Assembly (NCBI GenBank): GCA_028822935.1
Contig: JAPKCM010000034.1
Coordinates: 1-51,701, forward strand
Direction: 5' to 3'
Source of the DNA: Akkermansiaceae bacterium
GTDB lineage: Bacteria; Verrucomicrobiota; Verrucomicrobiia; Verrucomicrobiales; Akkermansiaceae
Length of the DNA stretch: 51,701 nucleotides
The first letter of the stretch is position 1; every line of letters starts with the position of its first letter. The notes below the pieces were generated by a model. The model made no database searches. It was given only the letters and a program-made list of their open reading frames with translations, and was not told the origin of the DNA. Shown here piece after piece: positions 42,033 to 51,468 of the stretch. The position numbers were made by a program, and so were the translations under genes.

Positions 42033-43265
42033 TCATCCGCCCAACAAGCCCAAACTCTCTGTGCTGCTCCCAAATCCACGAGCATCAATATTGTGCTTAT
42101 GCAGGAGCTCGAGGTAGAGGTTGCACAAGGGTGTCGGTTTCTCGAGGACGGTGTGCATCTGGTGCCGGTAACCTCCGCCCGCCACGATGGTGGGGAGGTT
42201 GTTGCAGGTGTGATTCGACGAGTCTCCGAAATTGCTACCAATGACCACCGTGGTGTGGTCCAGCAAGGACCCCTCACCCTCCTCAATCCCATCGAGCTCG
42301 GAGAGAAACTGGTTTAGGTGCTTCACGATGTCGACCTCGATCCGGTTGAGTTTGGCGAGGGTGTCGGCTTTGCCGCCATGATGGGAGAGCGTGTGCCAAC
42401 CGCCGGTGGCGCCCGGCACCTTGATCGCTCCGTAAATCCAATCCAGCGAAAGAGTGATCACTCGTGTGGAATCGCTTTGGAAGGCGAGTTTCGACAACTC
42501 GAACAGATTTCCGATCTTGGTGGAAAAGGCGAACTCCTGGTCGGTGCTCAGGGTGTTGGGCACTTCCGGTTTCTTGGTCTTGAGCCAGAACTCCTCGTGC
42601 TTGAGTTGCTCTTCCAGCTCCGCAATGACGGTCCGGTAGGAGTCAATTTTGGAAGCGTCGCCACCCTGCTGTTTCAGCTGTTCCATGTCCCGGTAGAGGC
42701 ATTGGACGACGTGCTGGTCATTCTCGATCTGGCGGCGCTTGGCGGTCAGATCATCCTCGCCGAAAAGCCGGTCGAATATCTGACGTTCATCGTACATCGG
42801 GGGAATCGCCACGCCCCGGTTGTTCCACGAACACCCCCAACCACGGTCGTAGATACTGAACGAAAGAAAGGGGAAGCGCGTCTCGCCCCCCATCTCCCGA
42901 GCGAGGATCTGGTCGAGCGAGATCGTGTTGACAAAGTTCGCCGCCTCGGGACTCGACGCGCCGGTCAGGAAGGATTTTTCCGAATCATGATTACTGGTCT
43001 CCATGCCGGGGTGGAAGAAGTTCTCGAAGACCGTCATCTTCTCCCGGGTCGCCATCTCCTTGAGATAGGGCGAAGTGGAAATGTCGCCCCGCTTGGTGGG
43101 GAAGAAGCTGGGTTCGTAGAAGCCCAGCGAGTTGCAAATGAAAATAATCCTCTTCGGCGGGACCTTGGTCGCAGGAGCAGTGGCAGCCCGCAGATCGAGC
43201 GCCTGGAGGGCCAGAGGCAGGGCCGCTCCGAATTTCAGGAAGTTTCTTCGACTACAATGCTTCAT
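42033..43265 (-). CDS. DUF1552 protein with Tat signal
   Basis: A 410-aa protein of the DUF1552 family, related to alkaline-phosphatase-like folds and found almost only in PVC bacteria and myxobacteria. The start at 43265 gives MKHCSRRNFLKFGAALPLAL, a twin-arginine signal. Family segments include IFICNSLGFYEPSFFP, SEKSFLTGASSPEAANF and GGWHTLSHHGGK. Its ATG overlaps the TGA of the DUF1592 gene, so the two are co-translated, and the pair is conserved across PVC genomes. The function is unknown; export with a multi-domain cytochrome suggests redox chemistry in the periplasm. Confidence 0.92.
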   Translation of the reverse strand: MKHCSRRNFLKFGAALPLALQALDLRAATAPATKVPPKRIIFICNSLGFYEPSFFPTKRGDISTSPYLKEMATREKMTVFENFFHPGMETSNHDSEKSFLTGASSPEAANFVNTISLDQILAREMGGETRFPFLSFSIYDRGWGCSWNNRGVAIPPMYDERQIFDRLFGEDDLTAKRRQIENDQHVVQCLYRDMEQLKQQGGDASKIDSYRTVIAELEEQLKHEEFWLKTKKPEVPNTLSTDQEFAFSTKIGNLFELSKLAFQSDSTRVITLSLDWIYGAIKVPGATGGWHTLSHHGGKADTLAKLNRIEVDIVKHLNQFLSELDGIEEGEGSLLDHTTVVIGSNFGDSSNHTCNNLPTIVAGGGYRHQMHTVLEKPTPLCNLYLELLHKHNIDARGFGSSTESLGLLGG

Positions 43266-46072
43266 TTTTCGTCGGTGGTGAGTGAATAAGCGAGGACCTC
43301 CGTTACCAGGTCCCTCATTTGAACATTCCCGGGGCTCCTTGCAATGAAATCCCAAAGGTGGAGGCGTTGTTCGAGGTTCGGTTTGGAGCCCTTGGCATAC
43401 TCGAAATACTTCTTCGCGAAATTATAAGCGACCTTGTGTTCACCCGCGAGGAGGAGTTTCTTGAGACCAAAGATGTCCTCGAACTTGTCCTCGCCCATCT
43501 CGCCGGAAGCATCCACCGGTCCGCCCCACTTGTAGTAGCCCGCTTGGCGGTAGAGGAATGTCCCGGGATGGGCTTGCTTGATCTTGTATTTTCCACGCCA
43601 TTCTCCGGTGGCATCAAAGCTCTCCAGCGCGAAGCCATAGGGGTCGATGCTCTTGTGGCAGGCGTAGCAGGTCTTGCTGTTCTTGTGCTGATCGATCTGC
43701 TCCCTGAGCGTCATAACTTCGCCGTGATCGGGTTCGAGTGCGGGGACGCTCTCGGGCGGTGGCGACAGCGGAGTGCCCACGATGTTTTTGGAGATCCAGG
43801 CTCCACGCAAAATGGGTGAGGTGTCGAAGCCATCCGTGGTGACCTTGAGCACGCTTCCCATCGTCAGAAGTCCTCCTCGCGGGATCTCGGGAGGGAAACT
43901 CACCCTGCGCATCTCCTGCCCAATGACGCCCTCAATTCCATAGTGCTGGGCCAGACGCTGGTTCAGGAAGGAGAAGTCGGAATCGATCAAGTTTCCGGCA
44001 GGCAGGTTTTCCTGAATCAAGTGATGGAGGTAAGCCCGGGTTTCGATCGGCAGGTAATGATTCAGCAGATCGTCATACTCAGGATAGAGCTTGAGCGATG
44101 GCGTGACCTTGTTGAGCGACCGCAGGTTTAGCCATTGGTCGCTGAAGGAACGAATCATGCGCCGGCTCCGGGGATCTGCAATCATCCGGTCAATCTGCTC
44201 CCGTAAAACGACGCCCTTAAGCTGATCGGATCTCGCGAGGGCAAGGAGTTCCTCGTCGGGAACCGAAAGCCAAAGCGTCCGCGCCAAATCAGCGGCCTTC
44301 GTATAGGAGGGATTGGCATGTTCGCCGGGTGCCAAGAGGAAACGGGGCGAGCAAATGATCGCCTTCAGCCCAAGCTTGGTCGCTTGCACGAAATCACCGT
44401 GTTCGGCAAGCCCCTCAAGACCGACCCGGAAGTAAGGAGCCATCTCCTCCTCGCTGAGCTTCGAAGAGAAGGCCCCTCCCGCAAAGCGCCTGATGACCCG
44501 CTTGAGGTCCTCGGGCGCGGTCGAGGCGACCGTGATGGTGGACGTCTCAAGCAGATTACTGAGTGGCGTGAGCACGTCGAGCTTGCCTACGGAGGCGATT
44601 GACTTTCCATCCAGGGAAAGGGCGGCCGTCACGAGAAACTTGAGATACCGACTGGTGGTTTTTTTCGGGAATCGGATGGGCTGTTCATTCGCGAGACGGA
44701 TTTCTAACGAGCCCTCGACGATGGGCTCCCCCCAAGACTTGCCGTCATCGGAGAGATAGATCGCGTATCCCTTCACCTGTCCGTTACCGTTGCCTCCTGA
44801 CCAGGTCGCGTAGGACAGGCCTTCGATCTCCGCTCCGTGCGGGTTTTTTAGGATCACGTAGTGAGGTGGCTTGGCGACGGTCGGCTGGAACCGCGTGTGC
44901 CAGAAGGTTCGGTTCGAACCGTCCTGCATCTTCTCCTTCTCCATCCCCTTCTGGAAGCTGCTGACCGTGACGGCCCCGCCGATCTTCTGGAGGTTCGTCT
45001 GGAAGTCCGGGTTCTCGACGACTTCCCTTGGCTCAACCTCCATCGTCAGATCGCCAAAGACCCTTTCGTAGGACGACGGTGGCCATTGGTCGGTTACTAG
45101 ACCGCGCGCTGTCAGCTGTTTGATGTAGGCTCCTTCCTTCGGGTTCTTCTTACGGAAGGTGTGCCGGGAATAGCTGTGGACCGAAACGTTCTCGCCCGGC
45201 TTGAGAAAGGCGCGGATGGTATGCGATTTTAGCTCCCGGTTCCCCAGCGAAATCACGCCAACCAGACGCTGGGGCTGTGGGCGGTCATCGGCATAGTAAT
45301 ACTTTCCCACATAAACCTGCAGGCTCACATCTTCCTCGAACTCCGCAACTTTCATGGCGTCAAACGTCAGCTCATACCAGCCCGCGACGGGTGGATCAAA
45401 GTTGTCGTAGAAGAATGAGTAGCTGTTTCCGTTGTTAGCCCGTGTCCAAGAGAACAGGATGCCTTCCTGGTAGGGACGATGGTAGATGTTGTAGCTCTCG
45501 TGGCTGTCCTTGACCTTGTTCGTCACCCAGGTTTTCTCCGCCGGAAAGCCCTCGGCCGGAAAAGCGTGATCCAGGATCTCATCCACCACCGAGAAATAGG
45601 AACCGAGCATCTCCCGACTCAGTTTGATTCTCCGATCCGAATCGAAATCATTCGTACCCCGATCTTCCGGGATCTTGCCGACCAGATCCAAATTTGTCCC
45701 AAGCAAGTCGTTGATGGAATGAACAAACTCATGCCGGCTGATTCTACGAAATGAATCCGGGATACTCTCCTTCTGTCCTTTGACCAACCAATCCAGAACG
45801 ACCCTCTTCTCTTCAGATGTTGGCTGATCTTTGTGAGCCGGAGGCATTTTCCCCGTGACGAGATTCTCAAACATCAACGCTCCATCAATGTCATGCTTCT
45901 TCAAGAGTTCACTCAGATTGAATCCACCTTTTTCAGTCCCGTCGTCATGACATTCGAAGCAATAAAACTCGAGAATCTCGAGAGCCTTCTCTTCATTCGC
46001 ACCGGCCCACAATGGCACGCTCAAAAAAATCGAAGCTATTCCAATGAGAATGGAAAATGGTTTTTGATTCAT
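43262..46072 (-). CDS. Planctomycete-type cytochrome c protein (DUF1592/1588/1587/1585 family)
   Basis: A 936-aa exported protein (signal peptide IGIASIFLSVPLWAGA). The N-terminal cytochrome part has FYCFECHDDGTEKGG with the heme motif CFECH and KMPPAHKDQ as likely distal region. A DUF1587-like part follows (ISRHEFVHSINDLLG). After a strand-rich insert, residues about 530-760 fit DUF1595/1592 (AGGAFSSKLSEEE, SDQWLNLRSLN). Then come DUF1588 (PRGGLLTMGSVLKVTT, with the second heme-like CYACHKSIDPYGFALESFD) and DUF1585 at the end. It is first in the pair with DUF1552. The role in PVC bacteria is unknown. Confidence 0.92.
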   Translation of the reverse strand: MNQKPFSILIGIASIFLSVPLWAGANEEKALEILEFYCFECHDDGTEKGGFNLSELLKKHDIDGALMFENLVTGKMPPAHKDQPTSEEKRVVLDWLVKGQKESIPDSFRRISRHEFVHSINDLLGTNLDLVGKIPEDRGTNDFDSDRRIKLSREMLGSYFSVVDEILDHAFPAEGFPAEKTWVTNKVKDSHESYNIYHRPYQEGILFSWTRANNGNSYSFFYDNFDPPVAGWYELTFDAMKVAEFEEDVSLQVYVGKYYYADDRPQPQRLVGVISLGNRELKSHTIRAFLKPGENVSVHSYSRHTFRKKNPKEGAYIKQLTARGLVTDQWPPSSYERVFGDLTMEVEPREVVENPDFQTNLQKIGGAVTVSSFQKGMEKEKMQDGSNRTFWHTRFQPTVAKPPHYVILKNPHGAEIEGLSYATWSGGNGNGQVKGYAIYLSDDGKSWGEPIVEGSLEIRLANEQPIRFPKKTTSRYLKFLVTAALSLDGKSIASVGKLDVLTPLSNLLETSTITVASTAPEDLKRVIRRFAGGAFSSKLSEEEMAPYFRVGLEGLAEHGDFVQATKLGLKAIICSPRFLLAPGEHANPSYTKAADLARTLWLSVPDEELLALARSDQLKGVVLREQIDRMIADPRSRRMIRSFSDQWLNLRSLNKVTPSLKLYPEYDDLLNHYLPIETRAYLHHLIQENLPAGNLIDSDFSFLNQRLAQHYGIEGVIGQEMRRVSFPPEIPRGGLLTMGSVLKVTTDGFDTSPILRGAWISKNIVGTPLSPPPESVPALEPDHGEVMTLREQIDQHKNSKTCYACHKSIDPYGFALESFDATGEWRGKYKIKQAHPGTFLYRQAGYYKWGGPVDASGEMGEDKFEDIFGLKKLLLAGEHKVAYNFAKKYFEYAKGSKPNLEQRLHLWDFIARSPGNVQMRDLVTEVLAYSLTTDEK

Positions 46073-46365
46073 CTGCTATTTCGCGTTCGCGATTAAGCGC
46101 GATACTTTTGATCTGCGCGAGCACCTCCTCGCGCTGCTTAACAAGAAGAGGCGACTAACAATGCCAATACACTACGATTTCACCAGTAGAACCCTTTCTA
46201 TAATAGAATTTTATTCAAGGAGCGCCCCGGAATCACAAGAATTCCTCGACCTCCTCCTCAGATAAACCCTATCGTTAGGGTTCCGACCAGATGTCCCTTT
46301 CCTCTTTCACAAAACTCGTCCTTAGATTGAAAATGTGGCGGACATCTTTAATCACTATCCGAAAA
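46073..46365. other. Divergent promoter region between DUF1592 and sulfatase genes
   Basis: This 293-bp gap separates two divergent units. It contains an inverted repeat at 46115-46134 (GCGCGAG, 6-nt loop, CTCGCGC) and another at 46265-46282. No 45-bp element is present, so these genes do not appear to belong to that regulon. No gene seen. Confidence 0.6.
46265..46282. promoter_or_regulatory. Inverted repeat upstream of the sulfatase gene
   Basis: AACCCTA, four bases, TAGGGTT: a perfect 7-bp dyad ending 83 nt before the sulfatase ATG. It lacks a T-run, so an operator is more likely than a terminator. Confidence 0.4.
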
Positions 46366-47889
46366 ATGATCCAATTCTCACGCCTAATCTTTCTGGGGCT
46401 CTTCCTCTCTCTTGCCCCGTCCCAAACCGCAGCCAAGCCCAACGTCATCCTCATCTTCGCCGACGACCTCGGCATCGGCATGATCGGCCCCTACGGCCAG
46501 AAACTCGTCAAGACACCCCACATCGATCGCCTCGCTAACGAAGGCATGAAATTTACCAACTACTACGGCCCCGTCTTCTGTGCCCCCTCCCGCTGGTCCC
46601 TCCTCACCGGCATGCACGACGGCCGCCAAGGCGGCTGGAGCCAAACCCGCGGTGGCCTTCCCATCCAACGCGACTCTGGAAAGATCACCGAAACCGAATA
46701 CCAAACCCAACTTGCAAAACTTAAAGCCAAGTCCCTCCCCATCCCCGATCACGAAGTCTTCCTCGCTCAAGTGGCTCAAAAATCCGGCTACAAAACCGCC
46801 CAGTTCGGTAAGCTCGACAACGGCTTCCTCACCTGGAACGAAAAAGTCCGCCGTTACGGCTGGGACTTCCACGAGGGCTACTATGATCACGTCCGCTGCC
46901 ACGGATTCTACCCGCCCTATCTCTGGCGTAATGGCGAGCGCTTCGATCTCCCAGGAAACCCGAACGCCAACTGCGGGCGCACCTCCGAACTGGGAAACGA
47001 GCCCCCTTCCTTCGGTGGCAAAACCTACTCTCAAAACGTCTTCATTCAAGGCATCCTCAAGTTCATCCGCGATCATAAGGACGAGCCCTTCTTCCTCTAC
47101 CACCCCACCCAACTCCCCCACGGTCCCGTCGCCATTCCTAAAATTCATCCCGACTACGCCGACCATCCCACGCTCAGCAACGCCGAGAAGAAATATGCCT
47201 CCATGATCAAGATGCTCGATGACCACGTCGGCCTCATCATGAAGGAACTCAAAACCCAGGGCCTCGACCAAAACACCATCGTCGCCTTCACCTCCGACAA
47301 CGGCCACGAGCTCTACTACGGCCCCAAACCCACTTACAAAAAACAAGTCCTCGCCAACGGCCAAAAAGCCAACCTCACCGACAAAAAATGGCGCACTTCC
47401 GAGCAAGGCGACGTCTTCGATGGCGGCGGCGGCCGCGCCGGACTCAAGCGCTCCGGTTACCAAGGCGGCATGCAGTGCCCCCTCATCGTCCGCTGGCCCG
47501 GCAAGATCGCTCCTGGCACCGAAACCCACCATCTTAGCGCCCACTTCGACTTCATGGCCACCCTCGCCGATCTCGGAAAGGTGCCCCTTCCCAGAGGAAA
47601 AGACTCCCTCTCCTACCTCCCCACCCTCCTCGGTAAACCGCAGAAACAGACCCACGACTACGTCGTCATCAACAACAACTTCCGCCACATGGGCCGCAGC
47701 GCCCTCATCTCAAGCGACGGCTGGAAACTCATCGACCTCGGTAATGAGAAGTATCAGCTCTACCAAATTTCCGGGGACAACGAAGAGCGCCAAAATCTCG
47801 CCGCCCAACATCCCGATCGCCTCAAAAAAATGATCGCCGTCCACAAGAGCGAACTCGGATCCGCACGCCCCGATCTCAAAAAAAAGTAG
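46366..47889 (+). CDS. Exported sulfatase
   Basis: A 507-aa type I sulfatase. The ATG at 46366 (MIQFSRLIFLGLFLSLAPSQTAA) gives a signal peptide; the frame is open from 46291, but the added residues are not leader-like. Metal-site aspartates are in NVILIFADDLGIGMIG. The formylglycine motif is C-A-P-S-R in PVFCAPSRWSLL. TAQFGKLDNG replaces the usual GKWHLG, and VAFTSDNGHELYYG completes the site. Codons end mostly in C, unlike the 9-33 kb genes. It is followed by a terminator, so it is a single-gene unit. Substrate unknown. Confidence 0.93.
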   Translation: MIQFSRLIFLGLFLSLAPSQTAAKPNVILIFADDLGIGMIGPYGQKLVKTPHIDRLANEGMKFTNYYGPVFCAPSRWSLLTGMHDGRQGGWSQTRGGLPIQRDSGKITETEYQTQLAKLKAKSLPIPDHEVFLAQVAQKSGYKTAQFGKLDNGFLTWNEKVRRYGWDFHEGYYDHVRCHGFYPPYLWRNGERFDLPGNPNANCGRTSELGNEPPSFGGKTYSQNVFIQGILKFIRDHKDEPFFLYHPTQLPHGPVAIPKIHPDYADHPTLSNAEKKYASMIKMLDDHVGLIMKELKTQGLDQNTIVAFTSDNGHELYYGPKPTYKKQVLANGQKANLTDKKWRTSEQGDVFDGGGGRAGLKRSGYQGGMQCPLIVRWPGKIAPGTETHHLSAHFDFMATLADLGKVPLPRGKDSLSYLPTLLGKPQKQTHDYVVINNNFRHMGRSALISSDGWKLIDLGNEKYQLYQISGDNEERQNLAAQHPDRLKKMIAVHKSELGSARPDLKKK

Positions 47890-48001
47890 AATAGGCGTCC
47901 CGCCTGTCGCCCCCAGCCACTTATCCACCGTCGTTCGTGGAGCCTAGAAGAAAGCACTCCGATTCCCCTATTAGTTTCCCGCCAAAAGGCAATTTAAGAT
48001 C

Positions 48002-48032
48002 AAAGCACCTCGATTTTCCGAGGTGCTTTTTT
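48002..48032 (+). terminator. Rho-independent terminator after the sulfatase gene
   Basis: AAAGCACCTCG pairs perfectly with CGAGGTGCTTT around a 6-nt loop, followed by more T residues. It lies 112 nt past the sulfatase stop and isolates it from the YHYH-sulfatase gene. Confidence 0.9.
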
Positions 48033-48139
48033 CATCTCTTCACACGAACTTAATACATTAAATTACAACTTTTTTCTACGCAGGCAGTTTATCCATTAAG
48101 CCGCTTCTCCCCCCTTTAAATTCCTCCACCACACGCCCC

Positions 48140-51100
48140 ATGAAATTCCTTCCCCTCCTTTTCCTCACCAGCCTCTCTCTTCAGGCCACCCCTCTCATCT
48201 CTTCATGGTTCACCGATCTCTCCGGCCGCTACGCCCGCATCTACCCGGACAACGACGCCATGGCCGCGCAGGCATCCGTCACCACTTGGAACCGTGGCGC
48301 CGGAATTCAAGCTGACCCCGCCTACGCTGGAATCACCGAGATTTCCTCCACCGCCACTGACGTTTACATCCGCACCTCCAACCTTGGCCTCCACGTCATG
48401 GGCCCCTGGTATGGTCGAAATGGCAACCTCTTCCCCAACTACCCCGCCAACCAAGCCGACATCTACCGCTTCTCCCGAACTCCCGCTATCCCCACCACCA
48501 AAACCGGCACCGGACTCGGCGTCATCGGCTACATGGTCGATGGCATCGCCCTCTTCGACTCCCGTGACGCCTTTTCCTACGACACCTCCCAAGCAGTCGA
48601 TGACGGCCCCGGCGCTGGCGGAGCAGTCAATGGCGATGACATCTGGAACCGCGACGCCTACATCAACGAAAGCGACACCTTCGACAACGCCTTCGCCCAC
48701 CAAGCCGGCGCGAACCAACACTACCATGCCAACTCTCCCGCCATCCGTCACTTCCTCGACGACTCCGTCGATTACGACCCCGCCACCAACATTTACACCG
48801 AAAACCCCAACGGTGCCCACTCCCCCATCATCGGCTGGTTCCGCGATGGCCTCCCACTCTACGGCCCCTACGGCTACTCTGATTCAAACGATGCCACCTC
48901 AACCGTCCGCCGCATGATTTCCGGCTATCAAAAACGCGATGGCTCAAATGGCTCCACCGACCTCGCCGCCACCGGTCGCACCACCCACCCCCAGTGGATC
49001 GTCCGGAATGATGGAACCTCAGCCACCATCGCGGCCGCCTTCCACGGGCCCAACGTCTCTGCTGCCATCCCCATCGGTCACTACCTCGAGGACTACGCCT
49101 ATAAAGGTGACCTTGGACTCACCCCCGGCGTCGATTTCGACCTCAACGAATACAACGTCCGCTTCTGCGTCACTCCCGAATTCCCTGCCGGCACCTGGGC
49201 CTACTTCACCAACATCGAACCCGATGGCACCCCCGCCTACCCCTACAACATCGCCCGCTACTACTACGGCACTCCTTCAGGAACCTCCCCAAACACCGTC
49301 CCCGCCGAAGCAATCATCCACTTTGAAGGAGGACCCAAAAAAGCCACCGTCATCCACACCATTTCCGAAACCAATACCGATGAAGTCACCCTCGTCTGGT
49401 CCGCCATCGAAGGAGGCCAATATACCATCGACTCCTCTACCACGCTCGAAGTCGGCTCCTGGACGCGCGAGGCCAACGATGCCGGGCCCATTCAAGAAAA
49501 ACTGACCCTCGCGAACAACGCCGCCGCTGACCCCAAAAAATTCTACCGCACCAAACTCAACAGCCTCGAGCCCTTCGATCAAAACGGCATCCAAAACTTC
49601 TCCTTCAATCCCGGAGTCGTCCACCTCTTCCACTTCGCCACCTCCCCGGCACTCCCCACCGAGATCACCACTATCACTGTCGGAGGAATTAACGGCACCG
49701 TCGTCGCCTACGATCCCATCAACGGACTTCTCGAAGTCTCCTTCGATGACGCCACTCTCAACATAGGCGAATACCCCGCCATCATCAACAGCTCGATCGC
49801 CTCGACCGACGACTACTCCGTCTCCGGCCCCAACAACGTCCTCCTTCTCATCGTTGATGACTGGGGCATCGACGCCTCCGAGCTCTACAACACGGAAACC
49901 GGCCCTGGCATCCAGCTCGCCAACATGCCCACCCTGAAGAACCTTGCCGACAACGGCCTCCTCTTCACCCGTGGCTACGCCCAACCCATCTGCTCGCCCA
50001 CCCGTGCCACCATGCTCACCGGTCGGCAGCCCTACCAACACGGCGTTGGAAATCCGCAAGCCAACTCCACCCTCCTCGCTTCAGAGCAAACCTTTCCCGA
50101 ACTCATTTCCACCAATGCCCCCACCTACGGACTCGCATCCTTCGGAAAATGGCACCTCGGTTCCGGTGACACCGGCCCCCTCGACACCGGCGGCTGGCCG
50201 AATTTCACCGGAACCCTTACCGGCGGCGTCCCCGATTACAGCGCCTGGACCCGCGTCAAAATCGAAAACAGCATCCTCACTGATAGCGGCACCGCCATTG
50301 CCGATCTCGTGACCAGCGGAGACTACACTTCTCCCTACGCCACCAGCGTCCAGGTCGACGAAGCCGCTTCCTTCATCACCGACCAAGGTGCCGAACCCTG
50401 GGTTGTCTGGATGGGCTTCAATGCGCCCCACACTCCCTTCCACGACCCTCCCGCCAACCTCGCTCCCACAGGCGGATACTCCACCACTGGCACTGCCAAT
50501 AAAGACCTCTACGTCCGCATGCTCGAAGCTCTCGATACCGAAATCGGCCGCCTTTTAGCTTCCGTCGACATGAGCAAGACAAACATCATCATCATCGGCG
50601 ACAACGGCACTCCCGGACAAGTTGACCAAGCTCCCGCAGGTGGCATCGCTGAGGCCAAAGGCTCCCTCAACGAGGGCGGAATTCACGTTCCCTTCTTTGC
50701 CCACGGCCCCGACATCACCCAGACCGGAACGAGCGATAAGCTTGTCCACGTCGCCGACCTCTTCTCCACCGTCCTCGACCTCACTGGAGTAGAAATCCCG
50801 ACCAACCTCGACCTCAACTCCACCTCGATTGCGCCCATCTTCAACGGAACGGACACCGCTGATCGCTGCATCATCGCCGAGAAGTTCGGTCTCGATCCCA
50901 CCGATGATGGCCGCTCACTCATCATCGACACCTGGCCCAACTACAAGCTCATCTCCATCCAAGACGTGAGCGACCCCACCGACACGCCCACTTACCAAAT
51001 GTATCTCCTTGGAGCCAACGGCGTCGAAGCCTCCACCCTCACCACCCCACCGAATCTCGGCGACCCACATGAAGCCGCCTATAACGCCCTCGTCACCAAA

Positions 51101-51457
51101 GATCAGCGGTTAGAGCTAGACAACACCGTCCCATCCGAGACCGTCTATATCGATCTCCCTACCAATTGCCCACCTCTCATCAACAACAGGAACGGTAACA
51201 TCGTCCGCCCCAATGGCATTACCATCGGCAGAGTTGCCGCCACTTATGACACGGGCGCCATCACCGCCAGAGGTATTACCACCTCCGCCGCCCGAGTCGA
51301 TGAAAGCGGAGCCCCCGATCAATTCTCCGTCGTCGCCAACTTCGATGTCTCTACCTCCGGTCTCACCAGCGGTCAGTCCTACGACATCATCGTCTCCTTC
51401 CCCGGCGCCGGCGGCAACCGCACCTTCACCGCCACCAACCAGTACTTAGTCCCCTAA
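48140..51457 (+). CDS. Exported YHYH-domain and sulfatase fusion protein
   Basis: A 1105-aa exported protein (MKFLPLLFLTSLSLQA leader). Residues about 30-420 form a YHYH domain: GVIGYMVDGIALFDSRDA, GANQHYHANSPAIRHFL with the His-Tyr-His signature, and GWFRDGLPLYGPYGY. About 430-475 is a short module ending KKFYRTKLN, similar to tail modules of other exported proteins here. About 480-560 is a TIG-like strand-rich part. A sulfatase domain follows from 570 (VLLLIVDDWGIDASELYN), with formylglycine motif C-S-P-T-R in PICSPTRATML, FGKWHLGSGD and IIIIGDNGTPGQ. The last 100 residues are strand-rich. No anchor is seen, so it is probably secreted. Fusion of these two families is unusual. Confidence 0.9.
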   Translation: MKFLPLLFLTSLSLQATPLISSWFTDLSGRYARIYPDNDAMAAQASVTTWNRGAGIQADPAYAGITEISSTATDVYIRTSNLGLHVMGPWYGRNGNLFPNYPANQADIYRFSRTPAIPTTKTGTGLGVIGYMVDGIALFDSRDAFSYDTSQAVDDGPGAGGAVNGDDIWNRDAYINESDTFDNAFAHQAGANQHYHANSPAIRHFLDDSVDYDPATNIYTENPNGAHSPIIGWFRDGLPLYGPYGYSDSNDATSTVRRMISGYQKRDGSNGSTDLAATGRTTHPQWIVRNDGTSATIAAAFHGPNVSAAIPIGHYLEDYAYKGDLGLTPGVDFDLNEYNVRFCVTPEFPAGTWAYFTNIEPDGTPAYPYNIARYYYGTPSGTSPNTVPAEAIIHFEGGPKKATVIHTISETNTDEVTLVWSAIEGGQYTIDSSTTLEVGSWTREANDAGPIQEKLTLANNAAADPKKFYRTKLNSLEPFDQNGIQNFSFNPGVVHLFHFATSPALPTEITTITVGGINGTVVAYDPINGLLEVSFDDATLNIGEYPAIINSSIASTDDYSVSGPNNVLLLIVDDWGIDASELYNTETGPGIQLANMPTLKNLADNGLLFTRGYAQPICSPTRATMLTGRQPYQHGVGNPQANSTLLASEQTFPELISTNAPTYGLASFGKWHLGSGDTGPLDTGGWPNFTGTLTGGVPDYSAWTRVKIENSILTDSGTAIADLVTSGDYTSPYATSVQVDEAASFITDQGAEPWVVWMGFNAPHTPFHDPPANLAPTGGYSTTGTANKDLYVRMLEALDTEIGRLLASVDMSKTNIIIIGDNGTPGQVDQAPAGGIAEAKGSLNEGGIHVPFFAHGPDITQTGTSDKLVHVADLFSTVLDLTGVEIPTNLDLNSTSIAPIFNGTDTADRCIIAEKFGLDPTDDGRSLIIDTWPNYKLISIQDVSDPTDTPTYQMYLLGANGVEASTLTTPPNLGDPHEAAYNALVTKDQRLELDNTVPSETVYIDLPTNCPPLINNRNGNIVRPNGITIGRVAATYDTGAITARGITTSAARVDESGAPDQFSVVANFDVSTSGLTSGQSYDIIVSFPGAGGNRTFTATNQYLVP

Positions 51458-51468
51458 AGAAAGGAGAA

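Noticed and set aside
46384-47688. Minus-strand open frame of 434 codons opposite the sulfatase
   Set aside because: It lies wholly inside a clear sulfatase gene, is rich in Gly/Val/Glu as expected from C-ending codons read backwards, and has no recognisable motif.
49277-50059. Minus-strand open frame of 260 codons opposite the YHYH-sulfatase gene
   Set aside because: Low-complexity Gly/Val/Asp composition typical of an antisense shadow. A similar one at 48203-48820 was rejected for the same reason.
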